Below, piece after piece: positions 26,879 through 39,100 of a stretch of 64,000 nt of DNA. The stretch lies in the NCBI GenBank assembly GCA_013399015.1, contig VWZX01008285.1, forward strand, positions 310,573-374,572. Reading direction: 5' to 3'. Position 1 is the first letter of the stretch; every line of letters starts with the position of its first letter. This stretch comes from Galbula dea. Lineage: Eukaryota; Chordata; Aves; Piciformes; Galbulidae. The notes beneath the pieces are model-generated. The model saw nothing but the letters and a program-made list of their open reading frames with translations. It ran no database searches and was not told the origin of the DNA. The position numbers and the translations under genes are program-made.

Positions 26879-27837
26879 TTTTTACCCAAAACATAACACC
26901 AGGAGATGTTTGTTATAAATTAGTAGCCTTGCCTTTTTCTTATATTTCCCATAAATTTAACGCACACACAAAAATACCAACCACTCAATGTAGCAAGATG
27001 AAGTTAAAGCTGCACTGTAATCCAACATTCTCTCTAAAATTAACAGAAGCAAAGTACAAGATAAAAGTGATACGAGCATAGCATGACAAAGTTGAAATAA
27101 TGAACTGAGACTTCCATCTCTTGATGTTTGGAATTTCACTGCTCTGCTAAGGATGTAGGAATGGATGGAGGGTAGCAGGGTCCTAGAGGATGACTATGCA
27201 ATTAAAAAAAAACACTGAAACCAGCCTGAAGGACTGTCAGGGATTTAAAGGAAAGGAAGACAGCAGTAGGGTGATCCAGTGGTGCACTAAGTTAGTATTG
27301 TATAGCTTTGCTCTGTTTATGTAATTTGAGAAATAGCTGGAAAAACAATATGGCTTTGTAGTGTTCCTATCACTGGTCTTAGTGATGTGTTTTAGGGTAG
27401 AGGAGCTGAGGAAGTAGGTGAGTTCAGTTTATTTTGGATTTGCATTTGCTCTACCTGTAACTTTTGCCATTCAAACACCTACAGAAAAGCCTGACTTTAA
27501 TTCTGCTGTACTGTTCCTTCTGGTCACCGCTGAAAGGAACCAGCAGAAGGTTCAGCACTGGAGGTATTAAAAGCTAGAATTAAGCAAAGGTAAAAGAACT
27601 AGTACTTTTGTACATACTGCTCCTGGAATTTTCCTGTAAAGTCTTATGTTTGTAATGGAACATGATGTTAAAATTCTGAGATATTTGGGTTTGTGGATTT
27701 TAATTCTTAGCCTAAGAATGTTCTAGCACAGCTCTAGGAGCTCCAAACCTCCACCAGGTTTTAGTATTTAGTATGTTTCCCAGAGTAGTATTGGTTTGTT
27801 TTAGTACACACCTAGCTAAATTAACAGGTCAATACCT

Positions 27838-27895
27838 AAAAAAAAACCAACCCCAAACCAAACAACTGAAACCCGAAAAACCCACCCCCAAGTCC
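27838..27895 (+). repeat. A/C-rich low-complexity tract
   Basis: AAAAAAAACCAACCCCAAACC and similar AAAC/CCCA units. It is the reverse-complement type of the T/G tracts elsewhere. Confidence 0.8.
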
Positions 27896-30800
27896 TATAA
27901 ATGTACAAGACAAGCATTTCTGTTCCCCCCCCCCTTACTTTGTTTTTTACAACTAGTGTAAATTTTCTGAGCCACTATAAAAGAGACTTGTGTCAGTCCA
28001 GGAAAATCTGCTACAATAATTCTCAGTGTTTCAGCAGAGTATTTTTGTCTTATTTGGGGATTTTTGCCACGCATTCATTTTCCTAAATTGAAATAACATT
28101 TATGTGTGTTTTTTCCAGACATTTTGCTTTCCTTTAAAAAAGATAAAGTGGTAATTGTAATTTTTGAAATATTAGTAAAAAGGGGGTGTGGGAAGAAAGC
28201 AGCTTACAAAACCTGTGATGAAATATTTGTTAATTTTGATATCCATGGAAACTTACCATAAATAACGTAGTGGGAAATGTTAAAGATGTCACAGGCTGTC
28301 AAGAACCTCCAGATATGTACCTGCTTAGTCAAATTCAGCACCTAACTACTAACTCATATATTCCTGTTTTGCTTTAAACACCTTGAGCTCCTTGTTTTTC
28401 CTTTTGTAATATTCTGCTGCTTTTATTGTGCTCCCTGTTCCCCAAAACACTTTCTTCTTCTCTGTCTTTTCCAAGTCTCACCTCACTTTATTTCTCTCTT
28501 CACCTTTTAATACTTTATTTTGTGTTGTTGCTCTTCCTTCTTTGGCTTCCCACTCTGTCTCTTTCTCATGATACTCACAGCTGCTTTGCAATTCCTCCAT
28601 CTCCTCAGAAATTTTTTTGATAGAGTCAACCACTTGCTTTTCTCCCATCAGTTTTTCCCTAAAACATGTGTCATTTAAATCATTTTTTGCTGTCTTTGAC
28701 CTGGATAATTTTTGGCTTCAATGTACTTGTAGGTAGAATAGGTAAACTTCACTGTCTTGGATTACTCTATTAGTCTAAACTCTTCCCATTTATTGAAGAA
28801 AGAATGAGGTGAGGTTGAGAAGTGTTGTCAGCTTACCTAAAGAAGAAGGCATTGCTGCTTGACTATGAAAAGACATGGTTACTGCTAAGTGGTTGTACTA
28901 TATACTGCATAGTATCTTATGAATCTCTAATTTGTGGTTTCTGGAACACTGATTGGTGTACCCAAATATTCTGGTAATCTTGTCTTCCAGTAGTTGCTCA
29001 TGAATTCTGACTATCCGCTATGTATTTCCTTGGTTGCTTACTATTATCTGAGATGTTTGGTGTAACTGTTTTCATAATGGATTCATCATGTTAGTTTAGT
29101 GATGAGCAAGAGCACCCAATCTTGTAAAACCTATGGCACTCTAGAAACTCTATACTCACTTGAGGGTGACGCATCATTGATGCTGGTTTGCATTAATACA
29201 GTCCTTTTGCAGAGAGTATGGGTGTAGTAGTATTTTGCTGTGGCTCATCAGCAGCTTTGACAACCAAGCTTGTGGTCTTGGTTCTCTTCCAAGTTGAAGG
29301 ATGTTCTCAGCACAGACACCGTTGGTGTAGTCAGTGCTGGGATGAGCAAGTGTTGATCACAAATTGACAAAGTGTAGCCTAAAGGAATCTTTTTATCAAA
29401 ACTTTGATGGCTGTGGCTCTGGATTGAGCCGTACAGGTCAATGTGAGGAGGTTTGAACTGTTGCCTGCACCTTGCCTGCTGTGGAAATAGGCAAAAAATT
29501 TCAAAAGTTTCATGAACTTTATAGTTTTAAAAAATATTCTTTATTGAAAAGTTTTTTTATTGTCAGTTTGTTTTTAATTCCTGGTCTTGAGCTGAAGGAA
29601 ATGGCAGCCCTTTACCCATGTGTTCTGTTAGGGGGATGAAGTTCATAAGATTTTTACATAAATGAAAAAAGGGGGAATTTTGATTAATATATTTTAAAGT
29701 ATATCTACGTTACGAACTTTTGGCCAGGTATGACTAAGAGTGTGTCTATTAAGAAGTATACCCTGTTGCTTGTAATGCTGTGTACTCATGGCACACAGAT
29801 CATAGATCTACACTGCTTTCGTACTATTCATCCCAGTAACTGACTGGGGGTACTGGCAAGCGGTAGAGGGAATTGCAGTATCCAGGATCTCTGTGAAACC
29901 ACTCAGAAACTTCCCACTTGAAGAAAGCTTGTTCAGTTTGATCAAGGAGAAATCGATGGTCAGGGAAATGATTCTTAATTTTGTGATTGGTTGTCTGAAG
30001 AGACACTGACTATTGGGAGAAGTGGTGGAGTGAGTCCTGTGTTACACTTCTACTCATGCATTTTGAATGTTCTGGAAACAGTATGTTAATGTTGTGCTTT
30101 TCTTACTGTGCGTGTTCACTCACAGAAGTCAGCTTGAGTTTGTCCCACTGCATTTAATGCTGTGTGAATGATGTTGGTACTGATTAGTCTATATATTTGG
30201 AACACAATGCCCAACTGCTGCCCTGCCTGTATAATTACTAAGTGTAGAGAACAAGTTGGGAAAACAGCTTTGAAAAAAGCACCTATTATAAATGAATGAT
30301 TACTGACTTTACAAAGCATTTGTAATATTGACAGCCAGTCAGGAAAATGAAATGAATGCAATCAGGATAGTGATTACTTTTCTCAAGAAGTATGCATAAG
30401 AAAGAAAGGGCAAACACTGGTACTTCTTGGCATCTTAAGACCAGTATTCCACTGTGAAAAGTGGCTTGTAGAGAGTCACTCACATCCATGCTCACTGTAA
30501 GAGGACTGTATTAGTGGCTTATTATGTTCTGCGGTATATCTATAACAGGACCTTGTGTTAGTGAAAGCTTTGAGCTGGGTGTCCCTAGACCTTCTCTTGA
30601 AGTGAACTTCTCAAAGACCAAAAGGCTTTCAAATTTGCAAACTAGAAAGTTAGCTTCCTACACAATAGAATCTTCACAGTGACTTGCGGAAGACAGTTGT
30701 AGATGCAGAGATTTAGGCACCAGGGCGTACTCTGTGCAGGGAGGTCCTTGCTTCAGTACTTGGTTATACTTGATCTATTGAGTGGTAGCAAAGAGGGAGC

Positions 30801-32747
30801 AGTTTGTTTGTATTTTTAGTGCTTTTTGGTCACAAGGAGGTTTTACTTAACTAGAAAAATAGTTGTCCTAGGTTTATTTAATAACTGGAAGATAAGAAAA
30901 CTGAAGAAAAATTGGAGAATTAATTTGCCATTGAGCTTGTATGGAAGAAATATAGGAAATGATCTCAGTGGGCAGACATGGGTGAATACAGAGTTCTCAG
31001 ATGTTGGAAAGTTATATGAAAGTTCTTAAAAGTAATGTGAGTAAAAAAGTTACTCTTAATTTCTGTCCCTCATTCTGGATGTACTTTGGTTTTAGTACAT
31101 GTTTTCATTCTTCATACTTAATATGGTATTTTTATGGTATTTTGGTATTTTCTATACAAGAGGGTGATGCTAATTCTTCACAAGTGTCATCTTCAGGCTG
31201 ATTAATAACAGTAATGTATATACTGGGAACAGTAGTTATTCTGAGGGCAGTTTAATTTTGATTGTTAATAAGTATTCTGATAATACGTATGTGAGTGGGG
31301 TAGCATTTGTGAGCAAAGCCTAGTTTTGCTTAGTATTTTGTATGTAATCTACATTACTTGTCTGTTTTTCTAATTCTAGTCTCTATACTGTCTTGGGTCT
31401 GCAATCCTATGACTTTTCCTTACAGTTGCTGTGCTGGTTTAAGCAGCTCAATCCCTCCACCCACCTTCACTTAACTTCCCAGCTTTATACCTTTCATTGC
31501 AAAACTACAGGCTGAAGTGGATCAGGGAACTGATCCAGGTGTTCAGTGTCTCCCCTTAGCTTTTCACTACCACTGAGAGGAGAACCATAGTTCATCTCTC
31601 TGGATGCAGTTTTACTGGTCTAATGCATAATTTTATTTTTCTATTGATCCAACATCAGTTACTTGTAAATGACTTTGACTAAAATATGAAAGTAGTATAA
31701 AAATGTGTATTTTTTATATATGTATAGACTTGCACTGTAAGTGTCCTATCAGATTTTTATGGTGTTATTTGATAAAAGGATGCAGCAGGCAGAGACTACA
31801 GAGATGACTGATGAGAAGGGATGAGCTTGAATTAGGATTATTTTGGAAGAAGGTCATTAATAGAGAAACTGAATTGCTTTGGCCATTTTAGAATTAGTGT
31901 TTCAGCCCTTGTGGTAACAATTTTTGGTCCATGTCTGGGGAAAAAAAATACAGTACTTTCTGTCAGTTCTTCTGATAACTTTATAAAACATTTGATTTTG
32001 TTAAAGGCTCTGATTCTGTCATGAATATTATTGACCAGATGTGTTAGTACCTGCTTTCACTCAGCCAGTTTCCTTTGAATCTGTGAATACTCCAAGAGTA
32101 TTTCGAAAGCTCTTTACAGTTTTAAATGGCTAAAGAGAAAACTGACAAACCTGAAAATTAACTTGTAGCAAAGACCTTCTGAAAATGAGGAGAGTTCTCA
32201 CTATCATCCAGATGGAAGTTTATCTTTCTTTAAAGTTTGATTTTTAATAGCTGTCTACTCTGCTGTGCATTGGACATAAATCAAACATGTCAGTAGTATC
32301 AGTTTGATTTTACCTTATAGATTATTAAAATATTATAGGTATTTAGACAGATTTATTACAGCAGTTGCTCAATTTTCAGTTCTTTCAGCTAAAAGTAGAT
32401 AGAATGGTAATACTGAAGGTTATTAAATTTTGGGGCCTAAATGTACAGCATTAGCACGTGAGAAAAACTTTGCAGAATTCATTGAAAGCTTTGAGTATCC
32501 ATCTGCTGAGAAGAAAATGATTTGCCCTTTTTAATGCCCTGAGAACATCTGTCCTGATATGCATGTTTCATTTCAAGTCACTGCGTTGAAGAGTTCAGCT
32601 TTGCTGTGGAGCTTAACAGATCAGTAGCTCAAATACTAGTGTTTTTTCCTTGCTCCTAACAGTGGTATGAGGTTGGTTAAGAAAGTCCATTAGTGATGTT
32701 TTGGTAAGATTTGTACATGTGTGAGAGAAGTGCTAGAGGATTGAGGA

Positions 32748-32816
32748 AAACAAAACAAAACCCAATCCACCACAACCACTAAAAAACCCACCACAAAAAG
32801 ATCCAAACCAGAAAAC
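32748..32816 (+). repeat. A/C-rich low-complexity tract
   Basis: AAAACAAAACAAAACCC, then CCACCACAACC and AAAAACCCACC. This is the A/C form of the T/G-rich tracts. Confidence 0.8.
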
Positions 32817-33139
32817 AATTAATGTTATGGCCTCTGTGAGAAGGTTTGGAACACTGAATATTAATTTTTATTGATTTCTGCTGCACTTTTCTTGTCCTGA
32901 GCATATTAGAATCCCCTAAAATTTACTCTCTTATACTACTCCTCTTTTCAAGTAGAAAAAACCTAGGCTTTAGGTGTTAGTCTGTTCCCAAAGCACCCCA
33001 AATTCCTGAGAACAACAAGAAATATTATTGCATGAAAGTTCTTGGAGTTTTTTGTAACGTGAATGGCAACTTGCTTAATAAAGAAAAGCAGATACGAGTA
33101 GAACAGTTGGGTTTGGGAGTTTTATTTTGGGAGCCTTAG

Positions 33140-33211
33140 GATTTTTTGTTTGTTTGGGGGTTTTGGTGGTTTTTTTTTGTTTTGTTTTGGTTTGTTTTTT
33201 TTTTTTTTAGT
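33140..33211 (+). repeat. T/G-rich low-complexity tract
   Basis: TTTTTTGTTTGTTTGGGGG is followed by GGTTTTTTTTTG and a T15-type run. The chance minus-strand frame over it is a composition artefact. Confidence 0.85.
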
Positions 33212-34519
33212 TTGCTTCTGTAGTTCACATGGCTTATTGACATAGTAATGCTAGCATGAAATTCATGTAGTCTTCTAGAGTGTTTTTTCTTGAGAAGGAC
33301 TTCATTATATTTTTGGTTTGTTCCCACACCTCCAGATACTCAATGGTAAAAACCCTAAACTTTTATTAGTTATTTTAATGCTTTAGTAATTTTAAACTTT
33401 TTGTTTAATACCAACCCTACTTTAAAATGAGTGTAGTCTTCAGTCATTTGAGTCTGGTTATAACTTGTGCTAAATAGTATCTTAATGAATTCCCATTTGA
33501 TTTCAGCCTATGTTTTTCTTTGACTAGGATATCCTTGTTGGTCAAAGAAAATGTGTGCAAGCCATGTAGGACAATGCAACCAAAACCCCATAATGTTCAT
33601 GTGAGATCATGGATTTTACTGGTACTACTTAGATGTTTTCAAGTTTTATGTGGGATTATAGGTAATATGAGTAAATGTGTGAGGTGAGTTGACCCTGGCT
33701 GGATGCGAGGTGTCCACCAAAACTGCTTTATCACTTTCCTTCTCAGCACTGTCACAGGCAAAACAGACTGTTAATCAAGTAATTGTTGCCTTTTTTCTAG
33801 AAAGAGTGAATTCAGAAGTCCATTCTCCTTTTCTGTGTTGTTTGAAGGCAGATAATCAAGAGAGCAGTCAGAAAGTCAGTCCTTTTCTTCTCAGGCCCTT
33901 TATCTCCTGTAAGACTGTAACCTTAGATAGGTCACTAAAAGAAGTAGTCCTTGTTGTAACTCCTTGGCTTATCTTAGGTTTAGCACTGCCTGCTGTGAGG
34001 TGTTTGAGTATGTGCAAGAGAACTGGCTAGTGGAACAGCTTTAGGGTGACCTGGTTTTGGGACCTTCAGTTTTTCCAGAGGTTTTGGAGGGGATTCTTCT
34101 CTTACTTAGCTCTTCTTGTTGGAGTTCTACAGGAACATGTTTCTTGTATTCTATGCCACAGATGAATATAGCTTGTGGCAATGTGAGGTGAACAGTGTGG
34201 CACCAGGTGTGGTGTCATAACTGTACCACATTTCCCTCACCCTTAATTTTCTTTTGGCACAGCTGTTGTAGAGCTTGTCCAAGCCTAACGACTGTGAGAT
34301 TGGAGTGTGCTGCCTGGTGTTGTCAGTTGAACTATTCCAAGTTCTTGGTTATTCTTTGTGAGATGCAGTTTGCTAATCTCTTGAATCCTGTCACTACCAC
34401 AGTGCTGTAAGTGGAATAAGGTTGAGTGAACTGTTGTGCTTTATGATGTCACATCAGGAAGCACATAGCATCTTTAGTTGTACTGTAATCCATATGTGTT
34501 CTCAGTGATGAAATGAGAA

Positions 34520-34644
34520 TTTCAAGGCCCACCTGGACTCGTTTCTGTGTGACCTTATCTAAGGTGTCCTGCTCTGGCAGGGGAGTTGGACTTGATGATC
34601 TTTCTAGCTTCCTCCCAACCCTTAACATTCTATGATTCTGTGAA
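34520..34644 (+). mobile_element. CR1 LINE 3' tail fragment
   Basis: TTCAAGGCCCACCTGGACTC, GTCCTGCTCTGGCAGG, GTTGGACTTGATGATCTTTC and the terminal ATTCTATGATTCTGTGA form a CR1 3' end on the plus strand, about 125 bp. It sits 1.3 kb upstream of the first visible PPP2R5E exon. Confidence 0.9.
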
Positions 34645-35979
34645 GCAGTGTAGAGAGGTGAAGTGCCTTGGGGTTCTTTCATCTCTATCAGTACTTTTAA
34701 AAACTTTAGCTGTGTAGTGTGACCTTTTATTGTTTTGTAGGTCTTTTGAACTTGAAACTGTTGTGTATGTGATTTTAATCAAAACAGATTGATGGTACTT
34801 TGTCCTTAAAACTACTGTACAACTACTAACAACTTCCAGTGTTTACAGGTATTCCTTAACTTGACATACTCTTGTAAGTTATGTCTTACGCAGATTTTTT
34901 ACTAGCATGTCCCAGTTTTAACAAATAAACATCAATTTTTTACTGTTAAAATTTTTCTAGTTGAAATCAGCAGAATTTTTCATTTGCATTTTTTATTTCT
35001 CTTTGGAAGGTCATTTGCTGGGTTCTGATGCTGACAGCATTTGTGCCTTTTAGGAAAAAAAAAGTAGATCAAAGGAAGTGAAGTGCCCTCTAGTCTGAAA
35101 GCAAACCTTCAGAGCAAAATTGCATATTTCATTTCTGCAACTTTCTGCTAGTGTTACCTCTTACCTCTGTACAGGACAGAACTAAGTTCTCTGTGTACTC
35201 TTTTGATAACAGTTGGTAAACTAACAAACCACTAAGAAGTTGATATTTCTTTTATTATTTTGTTGTCTTTTATCTGCTGAGAACTGAGAAAACAGCAAGA
35301 ATAGTAAGTAGTACATGCTGCTTGCTTCGTTGGTCAAGCACATACTGTTATTTTGCGTAAAGATTTTCCTATTGATGCTGTTGTGTTTTCATAGTACAGC
35401 AAAAAAGCCTGACTGTGTTCCAGGAAAATTGGTTTTGCTGTGGGAAATATCAACATGGGGATAATGACTGAATCTGAAAACTTGTTTGCAGAATTATCAT
35501 CTTGCTTCATATTAATATACATATTAGTGTGTATTTATTTCTATGGAGTTATAAATGATGCAGTGTTTTTTAGAATTATAAGTTAATCAAGCTTGATCTG
35601 TTTGACAATTCATTCTTATTTTTTTAGAGTGTAAGTGAACAATGGTGAATGTTAGCCTCCAGTAAAAGCAGTGGTATATTGTAGTATACAAAGTCTTGAA
35701 TACTGTTGTGTTTGCATTCTACACTTAAGCTTGGACTTCTTTGGTGAACTTTATTTTCTTAATAGCAGGTAATGATTAGATTAGTTCTACAACACTTTGT
35801 TCAAGATCTCAACACACAGTAGTAATAGAGTTCCTATAAGGAGTTTGTTTGTTATTCTGACCTCTGTTTTACAAAAACTGTATGAATGCTGCTTTCTTTT
35901 GAAATTGATCTTCAAAAAGAAATCCTGTTTTGTATAATAAGATGCCAGACTCACCAAGATTTCCTTTCTTGTTTCATAG

Positions 35980-36176
35980 ACGTTCCATCTTCAGAGCAGC
36001 CTGAACTGTTCCTAAAGAAACTTCAACAGTGCTGTGTCATTTTTGACTTCATGGACACGCTTTCAGACCTTAAAATGAAAGAATACAAGCGCTCCACTCT
36101 TAATGAACTGGTGGACTACATTACAATAAGCAGAGGCTGTTTGACAGAGCAGACTTACCCTGAAGTAGTTAGAATG
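35980..36176 (+). CDS. PPP2R5E: PPP2R5E coding exon a (about residues 53-118)
   Basis: The acceptor is TTTCATAG before 35980 and the donor is ATG|GTGAGT after 36176. The exon begins in the second base of an Asp codon, so the upstream exon must end with a single G. It then reads [17 protein letters not shown] through TYPEVVRM, 65 full codons. This is the start of the pseudo-HEAT-repeat core, with helices containing [20 protein letters not shown] that are shared by B56 proteins. The exon is isolated: no coding sequence is recognised in the 36 kb before it and the next exon is 12.4 kb downstream. The frame is open 94 nt further upstream, with an ATG at 35886, but that stretch shows no family similarity and is taken as intron. 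Confidence 0.96.
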
Positions 36177-39100
36177 GTGAGTTCCTTTTAAGTCCACTTG
36201 CAATTCCAGTTATGCATTGTGGGTAAAATTGAACCCTGGAGTAGGTGGATTAAATGAGGCCTTTGGTTTGTGTTTTCTAGTAGATATCACTTGTGGATAA
36301 TTCTCTGAAGACAAAAATATAATTTTTTTTTCTATATGCTTAATTAAAGTCAGGTTATTATAGTGTCACAAATGTGTGAAGGGAAACCTGGATTGTTTCC
36401 TGATGGAGAAAGCCAGCAGCCATAAAATCAGTCCTTCACATTTCCCCCACCTACCCTCCCTCTCCATCCCAGTATAAATTACAGAATATTTTTTTCCCCA
36501 AATTTCTTTTCTTTCTCTGAACTTTCCACACTCTTGAGTGTGTACTGTAGGCAGAGATAGCTGAAAGTATACATGGATAATGATTTTTAAATAATAAATG
36601 CAAAAAATGTTGTATAGGATCACTGTGAAAATTTCCTGGTTGTATTGTGTGGATTCATAGCAGCTGCTGTTAGAGTGAGCAAGATGATGCAACAATAAAG
36701 CCATGCCTTGTATATAAGTTGTCAAATAATGCTGTTTTCATTGTAAAAGTGGAAACACTAGCAGATGTTAGCTGCATGGTGAAGAAAGTTCATTGTGGCT
36801 GGCAAAAACAATCACTGCTTTAAAATCTTTATTCTCTACTACCTTAAAATCCCTTATAACCTGTAATTTAAATGAGAAGGCAGTTAGTTAAATACAGATT
36901 TGGTGATGTTGCTTTCTTAATGGCACTGTGTGATCATGGAATCCATGGGCTGTGTGCTAGAAGAAGAAAAGCATGAATATATTTTACATTGCATTATACA
37001 TGCTTCTCATTTCTTTTCTGACATACAGATACATGCTCTGTTGATTGTCTATAATATTTAAAAATAGCTGTAAATTGTGACAGAATCACCAAGCAGTTAA
37101 TAATGAAGAAAAAAACCACCACCACCAACAAAACCACAACAGAATTAAGAATGCATGAAAAAATCTTAATGTGCCTTCTTTGTGTGTATGCATTGTCAGA
37201 AAGCTATAATTATGTGATCAGACTCTTCCCCTTCTCCCTCAGTCTTTTCTGTACTGGACTAATCTTCTGAATGAACTGCTTTTCAGGCTCTTGTGTTATT
37301 TGTTCAGCATGTGGTCTAATGCAACATTCAAACACTATTCTGAATACGGAAGTATTAGCCCTTTGCTGGATTCCTCTGCTGATGCTGCACTGTAGTATTT
37401 AAATGATTCGCAAATGTTAATTTAATCTTATTTGTACCCCTTGTGATGAACAATTACTATCATACCCATTGTATAGATAGGACACTGATGGACAAGTAAC
37501 TTCAGTAAAGTGTGGTACGTTTTCTGTGTAGAAGATGCCTCCAAGCTCACCTTCTGGGAGAATTTGGTGCTTATGTTAGTGTTTCTGTTGAGGTTGTATT
37601 TCCATATTGACTTTGGTTGTAGTTGTTTACTACAGCAACATATGTAGAATAAAGACTCTGCAAGTTAGTGTTGTCTTAGGTTGGGCCCCAAGAAACATAA
37701 ATTTAATTTGCCAGGGCTTATAAAGTTCAATTTGAATCATGAATCATAAGCTGTGAAACAATCTGGACTTGAACTGTAGAAGAGATGCAAATCCCCTTTG
37801 CCAGCATGTCCTATTGTCCCTGCAGTTGCTTATGTTGATTCACAAAACAGTTTTTATGATAAGGAAATAATGCATTGCCTTAATAGTTGGGAAAGGATGG
37901 CTTTAAATATTTTTCTTAAATACAGTCTGTAGTTAAGATACAGAGGAGTAACTGGAAGTAAAGATACAGCGTGAATTTTTGCAGTGGATTTCTCAGGTAT
38001 TTGCTAATGGAGCTTCAGGAATTCCAGCTTCAGCTTACCTCATTTTTGATGCAAAACTGTTCTGTTGTCTTTTCTCCTGTATTCCCCTGATCCTTTCAGT
38101 GCATCATGCCCTTCATCATCTTACTTTGTGGTTGGGCTCCAGTGCTGAACTCAGGCTACATTTTCTCATCAGTGCCAGAGGACTTAAGCAGGGGAGGACT
38201 GAGAATATTCTCAAGTCCTGTATCTAGCTACTCCGTGGCCCCTGACTACCCAAATTTGGATATTTTTATTTATTTATTTTTAATAAAAAGATGTCTAAGT
38301 AATTTAGGAAGTGGACATGTTTTTTCCTAAAGAACTCTCTGGGACAGTTGTTATATTTAAATTTTGTAGTGAACTCTGGGCTGCTACGGACACCTGTGCT
38401 TTGATGAAGGTGTAAGTTACTGGAAAGCTGGAGTCCCCTAATTGTGCCTGTCACAACCAACAGTTTTCTTGTTGCATGAGCTCTTGGAAGACCACTTTGG
38501 TGATTGTATTCTATGTGAGCAGGATCCTGTGCTTTGGTACTGAATTTACGTGAGTGAAATGGTAAATGCATGAATGATGTCTGTCGATCATCTCAGTGAA
38601 GGCTAATGGAGTGTTTCTACTAAACCACATCATCAGGGGTTTTGTGCATTGCAGATACTTTGTATTTTACAGATATGCTATCTAGTAAAAGTTCTATTTT
38701 TCTCCAAGTCTTTGCCTATAAAATCAAGACATCTCCATCACTTTTGAGTGCAGTTATATACACCCTAAAGGGAATGATAGGACTCCTGGTGTTATATAAA
38801 ATAAGTTTTCAGCACATATTGCCTGGTGAATAGAAAGCATTAATCGCTTTGTGCTGAAGTATTGTGTTTGGTGCAACTTGTTCTTTGCGATAAGTGAATG
38901 ATCTTGTTCCATGCAGAATTGTGCTCATAACTGTATATGGAGACAGACTTAACTGTACACAGTTGGCTTCATGAGTGCAGCTGCCACCTTTATCTTTTGT
39001 AGAGGATTTTCATCTAAGTCTCCCAACTGTGTTCACAAAGGAGCTGTCAAGTTGACAATCTCTATGTCCTGACTACATTATCATTCCCACTGACTCTCTG

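Larger units (their letters stand above)
1..35979 (+). other. Non-coding region before the first visible PPP2R5E exon, probably a large 5' intron
   Basis: No exon encoding the PPP2R5E N-terminus and no other recognised gene was found in this 36-kb stretch. Since the first visible exon starts inside an Asp codon, an upstream coding exon must exist, so at least the right part of this region is intron. It is AT-rich unique sequence with CR1 fragments (411-1091, 2211-2466, 19195-19276, 23458-23533, 23708-24397, 34520-34644), two solo LTRs (13747-14477, 26303-26878) and T/G or A/C low-complexity tracts. The open frames in it are short, lack family similarity, and are either CR1 fragments or chance. 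Segments 2467-13741, 14483-19194, 19277-23457, 24398-26302 and 26879-34519 hold nothing else I can name, apart from sites listed separately. Confidence 0.7.

Noticed and set aside
31430..31600. TGTGCTGGTTTAAGC-like start resembling a retroviral LTR end
   Set aside because: No matching far end or target-site duplication was found, and the rest does not resemble the two LTRs in this window.
36366..36725. 119-codon minus-strand frame next to a PPP2R5E exon
   Set aside because: No recognisable domain and no transcript context; composition like surrounding intron.
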